Shown here in pieces: positions 1 through 9,426 of a stretch of DNA of 64,000 nt. The position numbers and the translations under genes are program-made. Below the pieces are notes generated by a model, which was given only the letters and a program-made list of their open reading frames with translations, searched no databases and had not been told where the DNA came from. The DNA comes from Peptacetobacter sp. (GTDB lineage Bacteria; Bacillota; Clostridia; Peptostreptococcales; Peptostreptococcaceae): positions 79,140 to 143,139 of the forward strand of contig NZ_JARIBH010000019.1 of assembly GCF_029264495.1 (NCBI RefSeq). The letters are read 5' to 3'. Numbering within the stretch: position 1 is the stretch's first letter; every line of letters begins with the position of its first letter.

Positions 1-908
1 ATTATAAAGAAATGCTTTATAAGAAAAAAGTTAAGTATTCTATAATATTAGATGAAGATTATCCAAAAGATTTAAAGAACATATATGATGCACCAAAAGT
101 CATTTTTTATAAAGGAGATATTTCAAATATTGGGAAAAATTTTTCTATTGGTGTAGTTGGTTCTAGAAAACCGACTGGATATGGAGTTGAATGTACAAAA
201 AAAATAACAAGAGAACTTTCTGAATACGGTATAAATATAATCAGTGGTCTTGCTATAGGAATAGATGCAATAAGCCATGAAACAGCATTATTGGGAAATG
301 GAAAAACATTTGGTATCTTGGGTTCTGGAATAGATAATCCTCTTCCAAAGACAAATATTCGACTTATGAATAAAATTGTCGAATCTGGAGGAGCAGTTAT
401 ATCAGAACATGGAATAAACAAAAAGGTACTACCATATTATTTTGCTAAAAGAAACAGAATAATAAGTGGATTGAGTGAAGGTGTTATTGTAATAGAAGCT
501 GCAATAAAAAGTGGAGCATTGATAACAGCTGAGTTTGCAGCAGAGCAAGGAAGAACGGTTTTTGCTGTTCCAGGAAGTTTATTTTCTGAAAATAGTAGAG
601 GTTGTCATAAACTAATTAAAGATGGAGCAAAATTAACAGAAAGTATAGATGATATTTTAGAGGAATTTGAAACATTTAAATTAAAAATAATAAAAAAAGA
701 TGAAAAATATGATAATATAAATATAAAATTAAGTGAATTTGAAAATATAGTTATTGATATTATTAAAAAAAATGGTACTATAGATATTGATTCTTTATGT
801 AGCCAATCAAAAATAGGTATTGAAAATGTAAATCCTATTATAGAAAAATTAAAACTGTATGGTCTTATTTTTGAAATAGAAAAAGGGGTGTACAGTATGA
901 AAATATAA
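1..908 (+). CDS. dprA: DNA processing protein DprA (5' end outside window)
   Basis: DprA binds single-stranded DNA and loads RecA during natural transformation. The Rossmann-like core is clear: the GVVGSRKPTGYG loop, then GLAIGIDAISH, then YFAKRNRIISGLS and the SGALITAEFA stretch. A small C-terminal winged-helix-like part follows. The frame is open to the window edge with no stop upstream of the first ATG at 12. A protein counted from that ATG would be 298 residues, short of the roughly 360 usual for the family, so the N-terminal helical (SAM-like) region probably lies outside the window. It is followed at 28 nt by topA, the common Firmicute order. Family assignment is firm; the true start cannot be seen. 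Confidence 0.93.
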   Translation, partial: YKEMLYKKKVKYSIILDEDYPKDLKNIYDAPKVIFYKGDISNIGKNFSIGVVGSRKPTGYGVECTKKITRELSEYGINIISGLAIGIDAISHETALLGNGKTFGILGSGIDNPLPKTNIRLMNKIVESGGAVISEHGINKKVLPYYFAKRNRIISGLSEGVIVIEAAIKSGALITAEFAAEQGRTVFAVPGSLFSENSRGCHKLIKDGAKLTESIDDILEEFETFKLKIIKKDEKYDNINIKLSEFENIVIDIIKKNGTIDIDSLCSQSKIGIENVNPIIEKLKLYGLIFEIEKGVYSMKI

Positions 909-936
909 GAAATAAATTATGATGGAGGTGTGTTTT

Positions 937-3018
937 TTGGCAAAAATATTAGTTATAGTGGAATCACCAGCAAAAGCTAAAACTATAGAAAAATTTCTTG
1001 GTAAAAGCCATTACACAGTAAAAGCATCTGTAGGACATGTTAGAGATCTTCCAAAAAGTAAATTGGGTATAGATATAGAAAATAACTTTGAGCCAGGATA
1101 TATAAATATAAGAGGAAAAGGTGACTTGATAAAAGATTTAAAAAAAGCGGCAAAAAAAGCTAGTAAAGTTTATCTTGCAACCGACCCCGATAGAGAAGGG
1201 GAAGCAATTTCTTGGCACTTAGAACATATACTAGGAATTGAAAATGATGAGGAATGTAGAATAGAATTCAATGAAATAACAAAGGATGCAATAAGAAAAG
1301 CTATAAAAAATCCTAGAAAGATAAATTTAAATTTAGTAGATGCACAACAAGCAAGAAGAGTAATAGATAGACTTCTTGGTTATCAAATAAGTCCTGTACT
1401 TTGGCAGAAATTGAGAAAAGGTCTGAGTGCAGGTAGAGTACAGTCTGTTACAACAAAATTGATATGTGATAGAGAAAAAGAAATAGATGCATTTATACCA
1501 GTTGAGTATTGGACAATAGACATTAAATCTGAAACTCAAAATAAAGATATTATAGATTTTAAATTAGTATCTAAAGATGGAGAAAAAATAGAAATAAAAA
1601 GCAAAGAAGAAGTAAATGATATATTAAGAATTATAGAAAATAAAGATTTACAAATCGAAAAAATAGAATCTAAAAAAAGAAAAAAATCAGCACCAAAACC
1701 TTTTACAACAAGTGTTCTTCAACAAGAAGGTGTTAATAAATTAGGATTCTCAACTAAGAAAACAATGATGGTAGCACAGGAGTTGTATGAAGGAATTGAT
1801 ATAAAGGGAGAAGGAACAGTTGGTTTGATTTCTTATATAAGAACGGATTCAAATAGAATTTCTGAAGAAGCAAAAGAAAAAGCAGAAGTATTTATAAAAG
1901 AAAATTTAGGAGATGAATATTATAAAGAAGAAAAAAAATCTTCTAATAAAAAAAGTGCTAAAAAAGTACAAGATGCTCATGAAGCTATAAGACCTACATC
2001 TGTAGATAGAACTCCAGAAAGTATAAAAGATTCTTTAACTAAAGATCAATTTAAATTATATAACTTAATTTGGAGAAGATTTGTAGCAAGTCAGATGAGT
2101 GAATCAGAATTTGAACTTATGAATGTAGAAAGTAAGATAGAAAATATTACTTTTAAAGCTACAGGTTCAAAAATGATATTTGATGGATATACAAAAATAT
2201 ATAATTTCTATGGAAGAGAAGATAAAATACTTCCTGAAATATCAGAAAAAGATGTTCTTAAAGTAAATGAAATTTTACCAGAACAACATTTTACACAGCC
2301 ACCAGCTAGATATACAGAAGCAAGCCTTGTTAAAACTTTAGAAGAATTAGGAATAGGTAGACCAAGTACATATGCTCCAACGATAGCAACTATCTTAAAT
2401 AGAGAATATGTTGAAAAAAATGCATCTAGTTTAAAACCAACTGAACTTGGTATATTAGTAACAGAAATATTAGAAGCTAATTTTTCTAAATTAATGGACG
2501 TAGATTTTACTGCAAAACTTGAAAATCAGCTCGATACAATAGAAGAAGGAGAGGCTAATTGGAAAAATGTTGTAAAAGAATCTTATGAACCATTTGAAGA
2601 AGCTATAAAAGAAGCACTTGAAAATATAGAAAAGGTTAATATGGATGTTGAAACAGACGAAATATGCGAATTGTGTGGATCTAATATGGTAATAAAATAT
2701 GGTAGATTTGGAAAATTTATGGCATGTAAAAATTATCCTGAATGTAAAAATACAAAACCAATAGTAAATAAAATAGGTGTTAAATGTCCTAAATGTAAAG
2801 AAGGAGAAATAATACTTAGAAAAAGTAAAAAAGGAAGAGCTTTTTATGGATGTAGTAAATATCCAGATTGTGATTTTGTAGAGTGGAATAAGCCGGTAGA
2901 AGAAGTCTGTCCAGAATGTGGTTCTTATATGGTAGAAAAAATATCTAAAAAAGCAAGTAAGCATATTTGTTCTAATAAAGAATGTGGTTTTGAAAAAGAA
3001 ATAGAAACTGAAAACTAA
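937..3018 (+). CDS. topA: DNA topoisomerase I
   Basis: Type IA topoisomerase that relaxes negative supercoils. The N-terminal TOPRIM domain has VIVESPAKAKTI and TDPDREGEA (about residues 82-90). The catalytic tyrosine lies in GLISYIRTDSNRIS (about residue 300). The C terminus holds three four-cysteine zinc ribbons (CELCG, CPKCK and CPECG starts). I place the start at TTG 937 because ATGGAGGTG just upstream is the ribosome-binding site; the ATG at 919 would overlap that site. This gives 693 residues, a normal length. Probably co-transcribed with dprA. Confidence 0.97.
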   Translation: MAKILVIVESPAKAKTIEKFLGKSHYTVKASVGHVRDLPKSKLGIDIENNFEPGYINIRGKGDLIKDLKKAAKKASKVYLATDPDREGEAISWHLEHILGIENDEECRIEFNEITKDAIRKAIKNPRKINLNLVDAQQARRVIDRLLGYQISPVLWQKLRKGLSAGRVQSVTTKLICDREKEIDAFIPVEYWTIDIKSETQNKDIIDFKLVSKDGEKIEIKSKEEVNDILRIIENKDLQIEKIESKKRKKSAPKPFTTSVLQQEGVNKLGFSTKKTMMVAQELYEGIDIKGEGTVGLISYIRTDSNRISEEAKEKAEVFIKENLGDEYYKEEKKSSNKKSAKKVQDAHEAIRPTSVDRTPESIKDSLTKDQFKLYNLIWRRFVASQMSESEFELMNVESKIENITFKATGSKMIFDGYTKIYNFYGREDKILPEISEKDVLKVNEILPEQHFTQPPARYTEASLVKTLEELGIGRPSTYAPTIATILNREYVEKNASSLKPTELGILVTEILEANFSKLMDVDFTAKLENQLDTIEEGEANWKNVVKESYEPFEEAIKEALENIEKVNMDVETDEICELCGSNMVIKYGRFGKFMACKNYPECKNTKPIVNKIGVKCPKCKEGEIILRKSKKGRAFYGCSKYPDCDFVEWNKPVEEVCPECGSYMVEKISKKASKHICSNKECGFEKEIETEN

Positions 3019-3159
3019 GTATACTAAAAATTTTAATATATTGTGGAAAATTGAAAAAATTTTAGCAAAATACAAATAATTCCGAAATGAATTAAAATTA
3101 AAAATAGTATATAAAATAGTGAAAATTAAAAAAAATGCCAAAATTATATTGAAATCAAC

Positions 3160-3188
3160 TTGAAGTTATGATAATCTTTTTATAGAAT
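3160..3188 (+). promoter_or_regulatory. candidate codY promoter
   Basis: TTGAAG (3160-3165) and TAGAAT (3183-3188) are separated by 17 bp in the 268-bp gap before codY. They would give an untranslated leader of about 90 nt. The match is moderate and the region is very AT-rich, so chance matches are likely. I saw no convincing CodY box here. Confidence 0.35.
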
Positions 3189-3286
3189 AGTAGAAAAGTA
3201 GAGATTTTATGCGAAAATCTAAAAGTTATTATATCAAACAGATTCATTTATTGAGTATAAAAGTTTGACAAGGAGATGAATTCAAT

Positions 3287-4072
3287 ATGGTAAGTGAATT
3301 ATTACAAAAAACAAGAAAAATAAACAGAACATTACAGACTAGCGGTGGTAGCAATATATCATTCAACCTACTTGCTGGTGTGTTAGGAGATGTTTTAGGT
3401 TCAAATACTTATATAATAAGTGCAAAAGGTAAAGTATTAGGTCTTCATTTAGCTAATGAAGAAGATAGTTCTGTAATAGAGGACGAAATAACAAAACAAA
3501 AATGGTTCCCAGAAGAATACACAAAAAATCTTCTAAAAATAGAAGATACTAAAGAAAATATAACAGGTGAAGAAGCTTTAAAAATATTCCCATATGAACA
3601 TGGTAGATTAGATAAAAAAACAGTTGTAGTGCCAATTCACGGAAGTGGAGAAAGATTAGGAACACTAATAATAACTAGATACGAAAATGACTTTACAGAT
3701 GAAGATTTAGTTGTTGCAGAATATTCAGCTACTGTTGTAGGATTAGAAATTTTAAGAGCTATAAGCGAAGAAATGGAAGAAGAAATGAGAAAAAAAGCTG
3801 TTGTACAGATGGCTATAGGAACACTTTCATATTCTGAACTAGAAGCTGTTGAGCATATATTTGCGGAACTTGATGGAAAAGAAGGTCTTTTAGTAGCTAG
3901 TAAAATAGCTGATAGAGTTGGAATAACTAGATCAGTTATTGTAAATGCACTTAGAAAATTTGAAAGTGCAGGTGTTATAGAATCTAGATCTCTAGGAATG
4001 AAAGGAACACATATTAGAATATTAAATGATAAATTATTAGAAGAACTTTCTAAAACAAAAGAAAGTAGATAA
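3287..4072 (+). CDS. codY: GTP/branched-chain amino acid-sensing pleiotropic regulator CodY
   Basis: CodY represses stationary-phase, amino-acid and virulence genes in Firmicutes when GTP and branched-chain amino acids are abundant. The protein has the normal length of 261 residues. The N-terminal GAF ligand domain covers about residues 1-155. The C-terminal winged helix carries the near-invariant recognition segment [20 protein letters not shown] followed by [23 protein letters not shown] 3287 is preceded by AAGGAGATG. A strong hairpin terminator follows at 4114-4143, so codY is transcribed separately from rarA. A near-consensus CodY box occurs elsewhere in the window, at 56404-56418. Confidence 0.98.
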   Translation: MVSELLQKTRKINRTLQTSGGSNISFNLLAGVLGDVLGSNTYIISAKGKVLGLHLANEEDSSVIEDEITKQKWFPEEYTKNLLKIEDTKENITGEEALKIFPYEHGRLDKKTVVVPIHGSGERLGTLIITRYENDFTDEDLVVAEYSATVVGLEILRAISEEMEEEMRKKAVVQMAIGTLSYSELEAVEHIFAELDGKEGLLVASKIADRVGITRSVIVNALRKFESAGVIESRSLGMKGTHIRILNDKLLEELSKTKESR

Positions 4073-4113
4073 TAGATATTATCAAAAAAATATTTTATAA
4101 TATAATAAATATT

Positions 4114-4143
4114 AGAGATATCATGTTATGATATCTCTTTTTT
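4114..4143 (+). terminator. rho-independent terminator after codY
   Basis: An 11-bp perfect stem, AGAGATATCAT paired with ATGATATCTCT, has a 3-nt loop and a T-run to 4143. Confidence 0.88.
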
Positions 4144-4185
4144 ATTGATAATAATATATTATAATAAATTATAGAGGGTGATAAA

Positions 4186-5463
4186 ATGCAACCATTTGCA
4201 GATAGATTAAGACCGAATAAAATAGAAGATATGGTAGGTCAAAAGCATATAATAGGAAAAAATAAGGTCATGAACAGAATAATAGAACGAGGAAATATTC
4301 CAAATATGATTTTTTATGGGCCTCCAGGAACGGGAAAAACAACACTTGCTAATATAATAGCTAATGTGACAGGTAAAAAATATGTTAAGTTAAATGCTGT
4401 AAATTGTGGTGTAAAAGAAATTAAAGAAGTTATAGAGTCCTCTAAAAGAGATTTATTTTCTTATAATGGGATAATTTTAATGTTAGATGAAATACAAGCA
4501 TTAAATAGAAAGCAGCAACAGTCTTTATTAGAGGTTATAGAAGATGGTTCTGTTACATTAATAGCAAGTACAGCAGATAATCCATATTTTGTTATATATA
4601 AAGCAATACTGAGTAGAAGCACAGTATTTGAGTTTAAACCAATAGAAAAAGAAGATATAGTAGAGGGATTAAAAAACTGTATAGAAAAATTAAAAGATAG
4701 TAAAACATATAAAATTAATATGGTAGAAGATGAAGCATTGTATCAAATAGCGAATATAAGTAATGGAGATATGAGAACAGCTATTAATAGATTAGAACTT
4801 GCATTCAATTTAGGAATAAATATATCAGATGCTACAGTCGATATAACTTTACAAAATGTTATAGATAGTTCAATAGCAAAATCTGTTAACTATGATAGAA
4901 AAGGAGATGAAGGGTATTCAATACTATCGGCTTTTCATAAATCATTAAGAGGTTCTGATGTAGATGCATCTTTACATTACTTAGCGAGATTAATTAAGGC
5001 AGAGGATATACAAAATATAACGAGAAGACTTCTTTGTGTTGCTTCAGAAGATGTTGGATTAGCTGTTCCAAATGCAATAAGTATTGTATATGCATGTGTA
5101 TCATCTGCACTTCAATTGGGATTTCCAGAAGCTAGACTTCCTTTAGCTCAAGCGACTATTTATTTAGCACAATGTCCAAAGTCGAATTCTGTAATAAATG
5201 CTATCGATAAAGCTATCTATGATGTGGAAAATAATGAAATTGGAGAAATTCCAAATCATTTAAAAGATGCACATTATTCAGGTGCAGCGAAATTGGGAAG
5301 AGGTATAGAATATAAATATCCTCATAATTATAAAAATAATTGGGTAGATCAAGAATATTTACCAAATTCTTTAAAAGATAGAAAATACTATATTCCAGGA
5401 GAAAATAAAAATGAAAGGGCATATAGTTCATATTGGAAGCAAGTTAAAGAAAATAGTAAGTAA
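4186..5463 (+). CDS. rarA: replication-associated recombination protein A (RarA/MgsA), AAA+ ATPase
   Basis: AAA+ ATPase of the RarA/MgsA/WRNIP1 family, related to clamp loaders and acting at stalled replication forks. The Walker A motif GPPGTGKTT is at about residues 45-53 and the Walker B motif LMLDEIQAL near residue 100. The C-terminal part contains the family segment GYSILSAFHKSLRGSDVDASLHY (seen in two parts) and the LPLAQATIYLA stretch. The length of 425 is normal. ATG 4186 follows GAGGGTG. It stands between the codY terminator and the iscR promoter, so it is probably monocistronic. Confidence 0.94.
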   Translation: MQPFADRLRPNKIEDMVGQKHIIGKNKVMNRIIERGNIPNMIFYGPPGTGKTTLANIIANVTGKKYVKLNAVNCGVKEIKEVIESSKRDLFSYNGIILMLDEIQALNRKQQQSLLEVIEDGSVTLIASTADNPYFVIYKAILSRSTVFEFKPIEKEDIVEGLKNCIEKLKDSKTYKINMVEDEALYQIANISNGDMRTAINRLELAFNLGINISDATVDITLQNVIDSSIAKSVNYDRKGDEGYSILSAFHKSLRGSDVDASLHYLARLIKAEDIQNITRRLLCVASEDVGLAVPNAISIVYACVSSALQLGFPEARLPLAQATIYLAQCPKSNSVINAIDKAIYDVENNEIGEIPNHLKDAHYSGAAKLGRGIEYKYPHNYKNNWVDQEYLPNSLKDRKYYIPGENKNERAYSSYWKQVKENSK

Positions 5464-5544
5464 AGATAATAAATAAAAATGTAAAGGATTATAAAGAAAA
5501 AATTAATAAATAATCGAGTACCTATAGAAAAAACTAATAAAAAT

Positions 5545-5577
5545 AATCTTGACAAAATTAGTAGGATATAATATTAT
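5545..5577 (+). promoter_or_regulatory. iscR promoter with overlapping type-1-like IscR operator
   Basis: TTGACA (5549-5554) and TATTAT (5572-5577) are spaced by 17 bp. Overlapping the -35, 5545-5569 can be aligned with the E. coli type 1 IscR site as I remember it: CYYGAC reads CTTGAC, the A/T core fits, AGT is kept, RR reads GG and the following TA is kept. Only three positions of the inner consensus differ. This suggests [2Fe-2S]-IscR represses its own operon. The alignment was made by eye from recalled consensus. Confidence 0.6.
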
Positions 5578-5620
5578 TAATTCATAGCAAATCAGTAGGA
5601 ATTAAAAAGAAGGTGATATA

Positions 5621-6055
5621 TTGAAACTTTCAACAAAAGGTAGATATGGTTTAAAAGCGATGTTTGAACTAGCTATAAATTATGGTAAAGAACCAATATC
5701 TATAAAATATATATCTGATAAGCAAAATATATCAGAACGGTATTTAGAGCAAATATTTTCTAAGTTAAAAAAAGCAGGACTTATAAAAAGTATAAGAGGT
5801 GCACAAGGAGGATATTTTTTAGCGAAAGAACCAAATGATATATCAGTTGGAGATATTTTAAATGTACTTGAAGGACCGATTACTATATCAGAATGTTTAA
5901 AAGAGGAAGGAAGTTGTAGTAATTCATCTAGGTGTGTAACAAGATTAGTTTGGAAGAAGATGAAAGATGCTATAGATGAAGTTGTAAATACTACTTTTTT
6001 ACAAGATATGGTAGATGATTGGAAAGCTCAAGATAAAGACAGATTTCTTATTTAA
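5621..6055 (+). CDS. iscR: Rrf2-family Fe-S cluster-sensing regulator IscR
   Basis: Rrf2-family winged-helix repressor of Fe-S assembly genes. The N terminus (KLSTKGRYGLKAMFELA, SERYLEQIFSKLKKAGLI, GAQGGYFLA) is the classic DNA-binding domain. Three cysteines in ECLKEEGSC and SRCVTR correspond to the cluster ligands of E. coli IscR. The fourth ligand there is His in C-x-x-H; here that position is Arg (CVTR), so another residue would have to complete the cluster. The start is TTG 5621, with AAGAAGGTGAT upstream; 144 residues. It heads iscS-iscU-mnmA, with a 146-bp gap to iscS and no terminator visible in it. Confidence 0.93.
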   Translation: MKLSTKGRYGLKAMFELAINYGKEPISIKYISDKQNISERYLEQIFSKLKKAGLIKSIRGAQGGYFLAKEPNDISVGDILNVLEGPITISECLKEEGSCSNSSRCVTRLVWKKMKDAIDEVVNTTFLQDMVDDWKAQDKDRFLI

Positions 6056-6201
6056 TTATAAAATAGATTATAAAATACAAATTCAAAAAAGTGATTAAAT
6101 TTATAAATTTAGGATATAAATAAAATAAGAGAAAATTAGAAATTAAGTATTAAGTTAAAATATAGTTAAAAGTCTTAAAAGCAAGTGAAAGGGGAAAGAT
6201 T

Positions 6202-7398
6202 ATGGAAAATAAAAGAATATATATGGATTACTCAGCAACAACACCAGTAAAAAAAGAAGTTATAGATGAAATGCTTCCGTACTTTAATGAAGGATTTGGA
6301 AATGCATCAAGTTTTTATGATTATGGTCATGAAGCAAAAGATGCGTTAGAACTAGCAAGAACTAGAGTAGCAAGTCTTATAAATGCTGATCCAAATGAAA
6401 TATATTTTACAGCAGGTGGTTCAGAAAGTGATAACTGGGCAATAAAAGGGGTGGCATTTGATTTACAAAGAAAAAATAAAGGTAATCATATAATAACATC
6501 TAAAATAGAACATCATGCTGTGTTACATACATGTGAATATCTAGAAAAAAACTTTGGCTTTGAAGTTACTTACTTAGATGTTGATGAAGAGGGAAAAGTA
6601 AGTCCAGAAGATTTAGAAAAAGCAATAAAAGATAACACAATACTAATAAGTATAATGTTTGCAAATAATGAAATTGGAACAATAGAACCAATAAAAGAAT
6701 TAGTAGCAGTAGCAAAAAAACATAAAATATTATTCCATACTGATGCAGTACAGGCTGTTGGTAATATACCAGTAGATGTAAAAGACCTTGGAGTAGATAT
6801 GGTTAGTATGTCTTCTCATAAGATATATGGACCTAAAGGTGTAGGAGCTTTATTTATAAGAAGAGGATTAAGATTTGATAATCTTGTACATGGTGGAGCT
6901 CAAGAAAAAAGAAGAAGAGCTGGTACAGAAAATATACCTGCAATAGTAGGGTATGGAAAAGCTGCAGAATTAGCAAAAGAAAATATGGAAAATCATGTAA
7001 AAGAACTTACAAGATTAAGAAATAAATTGATAGAAGGTATAAAAGAAAGAATACCATACACAAGAATAAATGGTAGTTTAGAAGATAGACTTCCAGGAAA
7101 TGTAAACTTTGCATTTAAATTTATAGAAGGTGAAGGAATATTATTACTTCTAAATCATGCAGGAATATCTGGTTCAAGTGGTTCTGCTTGTACATCTGGT
7201 TCATTAGATCCTTCACATGTACTTTTAGCGATTGGATTACCACATGAAATAGCTCATGGTTCATTAAGATTAACTGTTGGTGATTTTACGACAGATGAGG
7301 ATATAGATTATATAATAGAAGTTTTACCAAAAGTAATAGAGAGATTAAGAAGTATGTCTCCTCTATATGAAGAAGCATTAAATAGTGAAAATAAATAA
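6202..7398 (+). CDS. iscS: cysteine desulfurase (IscS/NifS)
   Basis: PLP enzyme that removes sulfur from cysteine as a protein-bound persulfide for Fe-S clusters and tRNA thiolation. The N-terminal signature YMDYSATTPV is present. The PLP lysine lies in SSHKIYGPKG (about residue 206). The catalytic cysteine lies in SSGSACTSGSLDPSHV (about residue 328); this compact SGSACTSG form is typical of NifS-like group I enzymes. 398 residues; ATG 6202 follows AAGGGG. It is flanked by iscR and iscU. The presence of mnmA downstream fits a double role as sulfur donor to both IscU and MnmA. Confidence 0.97.
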   Translation: MENKRIYMDYSATTPVKKEVIDEMLPYFNEGFGNASSFYDYGHEAKDALELARTRVASLINADPNEIYFTAGGSESDNWAIKGVAFDLQRKNKGNHIITSKIEHHAVLHTCEYLEKNFGFEVTYLDVDEEGKVSPEDLEKAIKDNTILISIMFANNEIGTIEPIKELVAVAKKHKILFHTDAVQAVGNIPVDVKDLGVDMVSMSSHKIYGPKGVGALFIRRGLRFDNLVHGGAQEKRRRAGTENIPAIVGYGKAAELAKENMENHVKELTRLRNKLIEGIKERIPYTRINGSLEDRLPGNVNFAFKFIEGEGILLLLNHAGISGSSGSACTSGSLDPSHVLLAIGLPHEIAHGSLRLTVGDFTTDEDIDYIIEVLPKVIERLRSMSPLYEEALNSENK

Positions 7399-7483
7399 TA
7401 CATTAGTGTTATTTGATAAAATAAAAATAGTAAACAAGTTTAATAGATTAAAATAAAATTATGAATTTTGGAGGAAATTAATT

Positions 7484-7924
7484 ATGCAATATAGTGATAA
7501 AGTTATGGATCATTTCATGAACCCTAGAAATATGGGAGCAATAGAAGATGCAAGTGGTGTAGGTGAAGTTGGAAATCCAACTTGTGGAGATATAATGAAA
7601 ATATATCTTGATATAGAAGATGAAATAATAAAAGATGTAAAATTTAAAACATTTGGATGTGGTAGTGCAATAGCAAGTTCATCAATGGCTACAGAGATGA
7701 TAAAAGGTAAAAGTATACATGAAGCACTTCAGTTAACAAACAAAGCTGTTGCAGAAGCTTTAGACGGTTTACCACCAGTTAAAATGCACTGTTCAGTTCT
7801 TGCAGAACAAGCAGTTAAAGCAGCTCTTATAGATTATGCTAAAAAACACGATATAGTAATTCCTGAGCTAGAAGGTTATGAAATAACAGATGCTCATGAG
7901 CATGAAGAAATAGAAGAAGACTAA
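7484..7924 (+). CDS. iscU: Fe-S cluster assembly scaffold IscU/NifU
   Basis: Scaffold on which Fe-S clusters are built with sulfur from IscS. The three cluster cysteines are C34 (GNPTCGD, with the conserved Asp two residues on), C59 (FKTFGCGSAIASSS) and C103 (KMHCSVLA). The length of 146 fits a NifU N-terminal-domain protein, with an added acidic, His-containing tail (HEHEEIEED). ATG 7484 follows TTGGAGG. It lies 85 nt after iscS. The tail is not part of the usual IscU core and its role is unknown. Confidence 0.97.
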   Translation: MQYSDKVMDHFMNPRNMGAIEDASGVGEVGNPTCGDIMKIYLDIEDEIIKDVKFKTFGCGSAIASSSMATEMIKGKSIHEALQLTNKAVAEALDGLPPVKMHCSVLAEQAVKAALIDYAKKHDIVIPELEGYEITDAHEHEEIEED

Positions 7925-7961
7925 CAAACAGAGCATATAAACTATAGAGGTGTTAAATAAT

Positions 7962-9041
7962 ATGAAAAAGAAAGTTATGTTAGGTATGAGTGGCGGAGTT
8001 GATAGCTCCGTCGCTGCATATCTTTTAAAAAAACAGGGTTATGATGTCATTGGTGTAAATATGAGACTGTCTAATGATAAAACAGAAGAAGAAAAAAGAA
8101 TGACAGAAGCAACAATAAGAGATGCAAAAAGTGTAGCAGATAAACTAGATATCCCCCTTCATGTTTTAGATTTTCATAAAGAATTTAAAGAAAAAGTAAT
8201 AGACAATTTTATAAAAGAATATTCAGAAGGAAGAACGCCAAATCCTTGTATTGTGTGTAATAAATTTATAAAATTTGGTTTATTTTTTGATGTTGCAAAA
8301 AAATTTGACTGTGATTATGTTGCAACAGGACATTATGCTAGAGTTGTAAAAGATGAAAAAACAGGAAGATTGATGCTTAAAAAAGGAAGTTCTGGGAAAA
8401 AAGATCAAACTTATAATTTATATAATATAAAGCAAGAACAATTATCTAGAATACTATTACCAATAGGATTATATGAAAAAGATGAAGTGAGAAGTATAGC
8501 AAAAGAAATTGGACTTGATGTACATAATAAAAAAGATAGTCAGGAAATATGCTTTATCAAAGATGATGATTATGTAAGGTATCTAAAAGAAAATTCAGAT
8601 ATAAATATAAAATCTGGAGATTTTGTTGAAAAAGATGGTAATAAAATAGGAAAACACAAAGGAATAATAAACTATACAATAGGTCAGAGAAAAGGACTTG
8701 GAATAGCATTTGGGAAACCAATGTTTGTAATAGATATAAATTCAAAGGACAATGTAGTTGTATTAGGTGATAATGATGACTTATTTAAAAAAGAACTTAT
8801 AATAAATAATGTAAATACTATACCATTTGATTTTGCAGATGTTGAAGAACCATTTACAGTTGAAGCAAAAGTTAGATATTCTGCTAAACCATCTATAGCT
8901 AAAATTTATAAAATTTCAGATAATAGTGCAAGAGTAGTGTTTGAAGAAAGTCAAAGAGCTATAACAAAAGGACAATCACTAGTAATGTATGATGGTGATA
9001 TGTTAGTTGGTGGCGGAATTATAGATGAGATAATAAAATAG
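7962..9041 (+). CDS. mnmA: tRNA-specific 2-thiouridylase MnmA
   Basis: Thiolates U34 of Lys, Glu and Gln tRNAs with sulfur from a cysteine desulfurase. The ATP-binding P-loop SGGVDSS is at residues 10-16. The two catalytic cysteines are in NPCIVCNKFIKFG (C99) and SQEICFI (C197). The tRNA-binding region includes GQRKGLGIAFGKP. I choose ATG 7962, downstream of TAGAGGTG; a GTG at 7950 would lie inside that site. This gives 359 residues, a normal length. It is the last gene of the isc operon, 37 nt after iscU. Confidence 0.96.
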   Translation: MKKKVMLGMSGGVDSSVAAYLLKKQGYDVIGVNMRLSNDKTEEEKRMTEATIRDAKSVADKLDIPLHVLDFHKEFKEKVIDNFIKEYSEGRTPNPCIVCNKFIKFGLFFDVAKKFDCDYVATGHYARVVKDEKTGRLMLKKGSSGKKDQTYNLYNIKQEQLSRILLPIGLYEKDEVRSIAKEIGLDVHNKKDSQEICFIKDDDYVRYLKENSDINIKSGDFVEKDGNKIGKHKGIINYTIGQRKGLGIAFGKPMFVIDINSKDNVVVLGDNDDLFKKELIINNVNTIPFDFADVEEPFTVEAKVRYSAKPSIAKIYKISDNSARVVFEESQRAITKGQSLVMYDGDMLVGGGIIDEIIK

Positions 9042-9095
9042 AGATTTGATTTATAATTTTTAAAATATATAATCTAATTTTAAGATATAAAAATC

Positions 9096-9124
9096 TTGAA
9101 AAAGATTTAAAAATTTAGTATTAT
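9096..9124 (+). promoter_or_regulatory. candidate alaS promoter
   Basis: TTGAAA (9096-9101) and TATTAT (9119-9124) are spaced by 17 bp. Transcription from here would start near 9131 and make a leader of about 295 nt holding the T-box. The -35 lies in a small hairpin (AAATCTT, GAAA loop, AAGATTT, 9091-9108). Confidence 0.5.
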
Positions 9125-9164
9125 AGTAAATATATAAAAAGTAAAAATTTTGAAAATGCTATGA

Positions 9165-9396
9165 AAAGAAGTAGTAGGCTTACTGATTTTGTACAGAGAT
9201 AGGGAGTAGCTGAGAACCCTTCAAATAAGAAAGTTGAAGCAGTCTTGGAGCAGAAATTCTGAACTTTAAGTAGGAATTTACGTTAGTTACGTTAAGACTA
9301 AGGAATACCGGAGAATCAGATTTTAATCTGTAAATTAGGGTGGTACCGCGAATAATACTCGCCCCTATGTTAATACATAGGGAGCGAGTTTTTTTT
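9165..9396 (+). promoter_or_regulatory. T-box leader of alaS with terminator
   Basis: T-box leaders sense uncharged tRNA and switch between antiterminator and terminator. The conserved T-box AGGGTGGTACCGCG lies at 9337-9350. Its TGGT bulge would pair with the ACCA end of tRNA-Ala. The AAGTAGG element typical of T-box leaders is at about 9266-9272. The terminator stem pairs 9357-9369 with 9376-9389 around one bulged A and runs into a T8 tract. I could not fold stem I with certainty; GCA triplets (alanine) at 9239-9241 and 9250-9252 are candidate specifiers. The 5' boundary is approximate. Confidence 0.92.
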
Positions 9397-9426
9397 CGTA
9401 AAAAAATAAAATTGGAGGAAAATATT

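Noticed and set aside
2491..3141. 216-codon open frame on the minus strand over the end of topA
   Set aside because: It is rich in Phe, Tyr and Ile, the expected antisense of an A-rich gene, has no ribosome site or family, and lies over the conserved zinc ribbons of topA.
9340..9426. In-frame upstream extension of alaS
   Set aside because: It would be translated from the T-box and terminator stem; the ATG at 9427 has a proper ribosome site.
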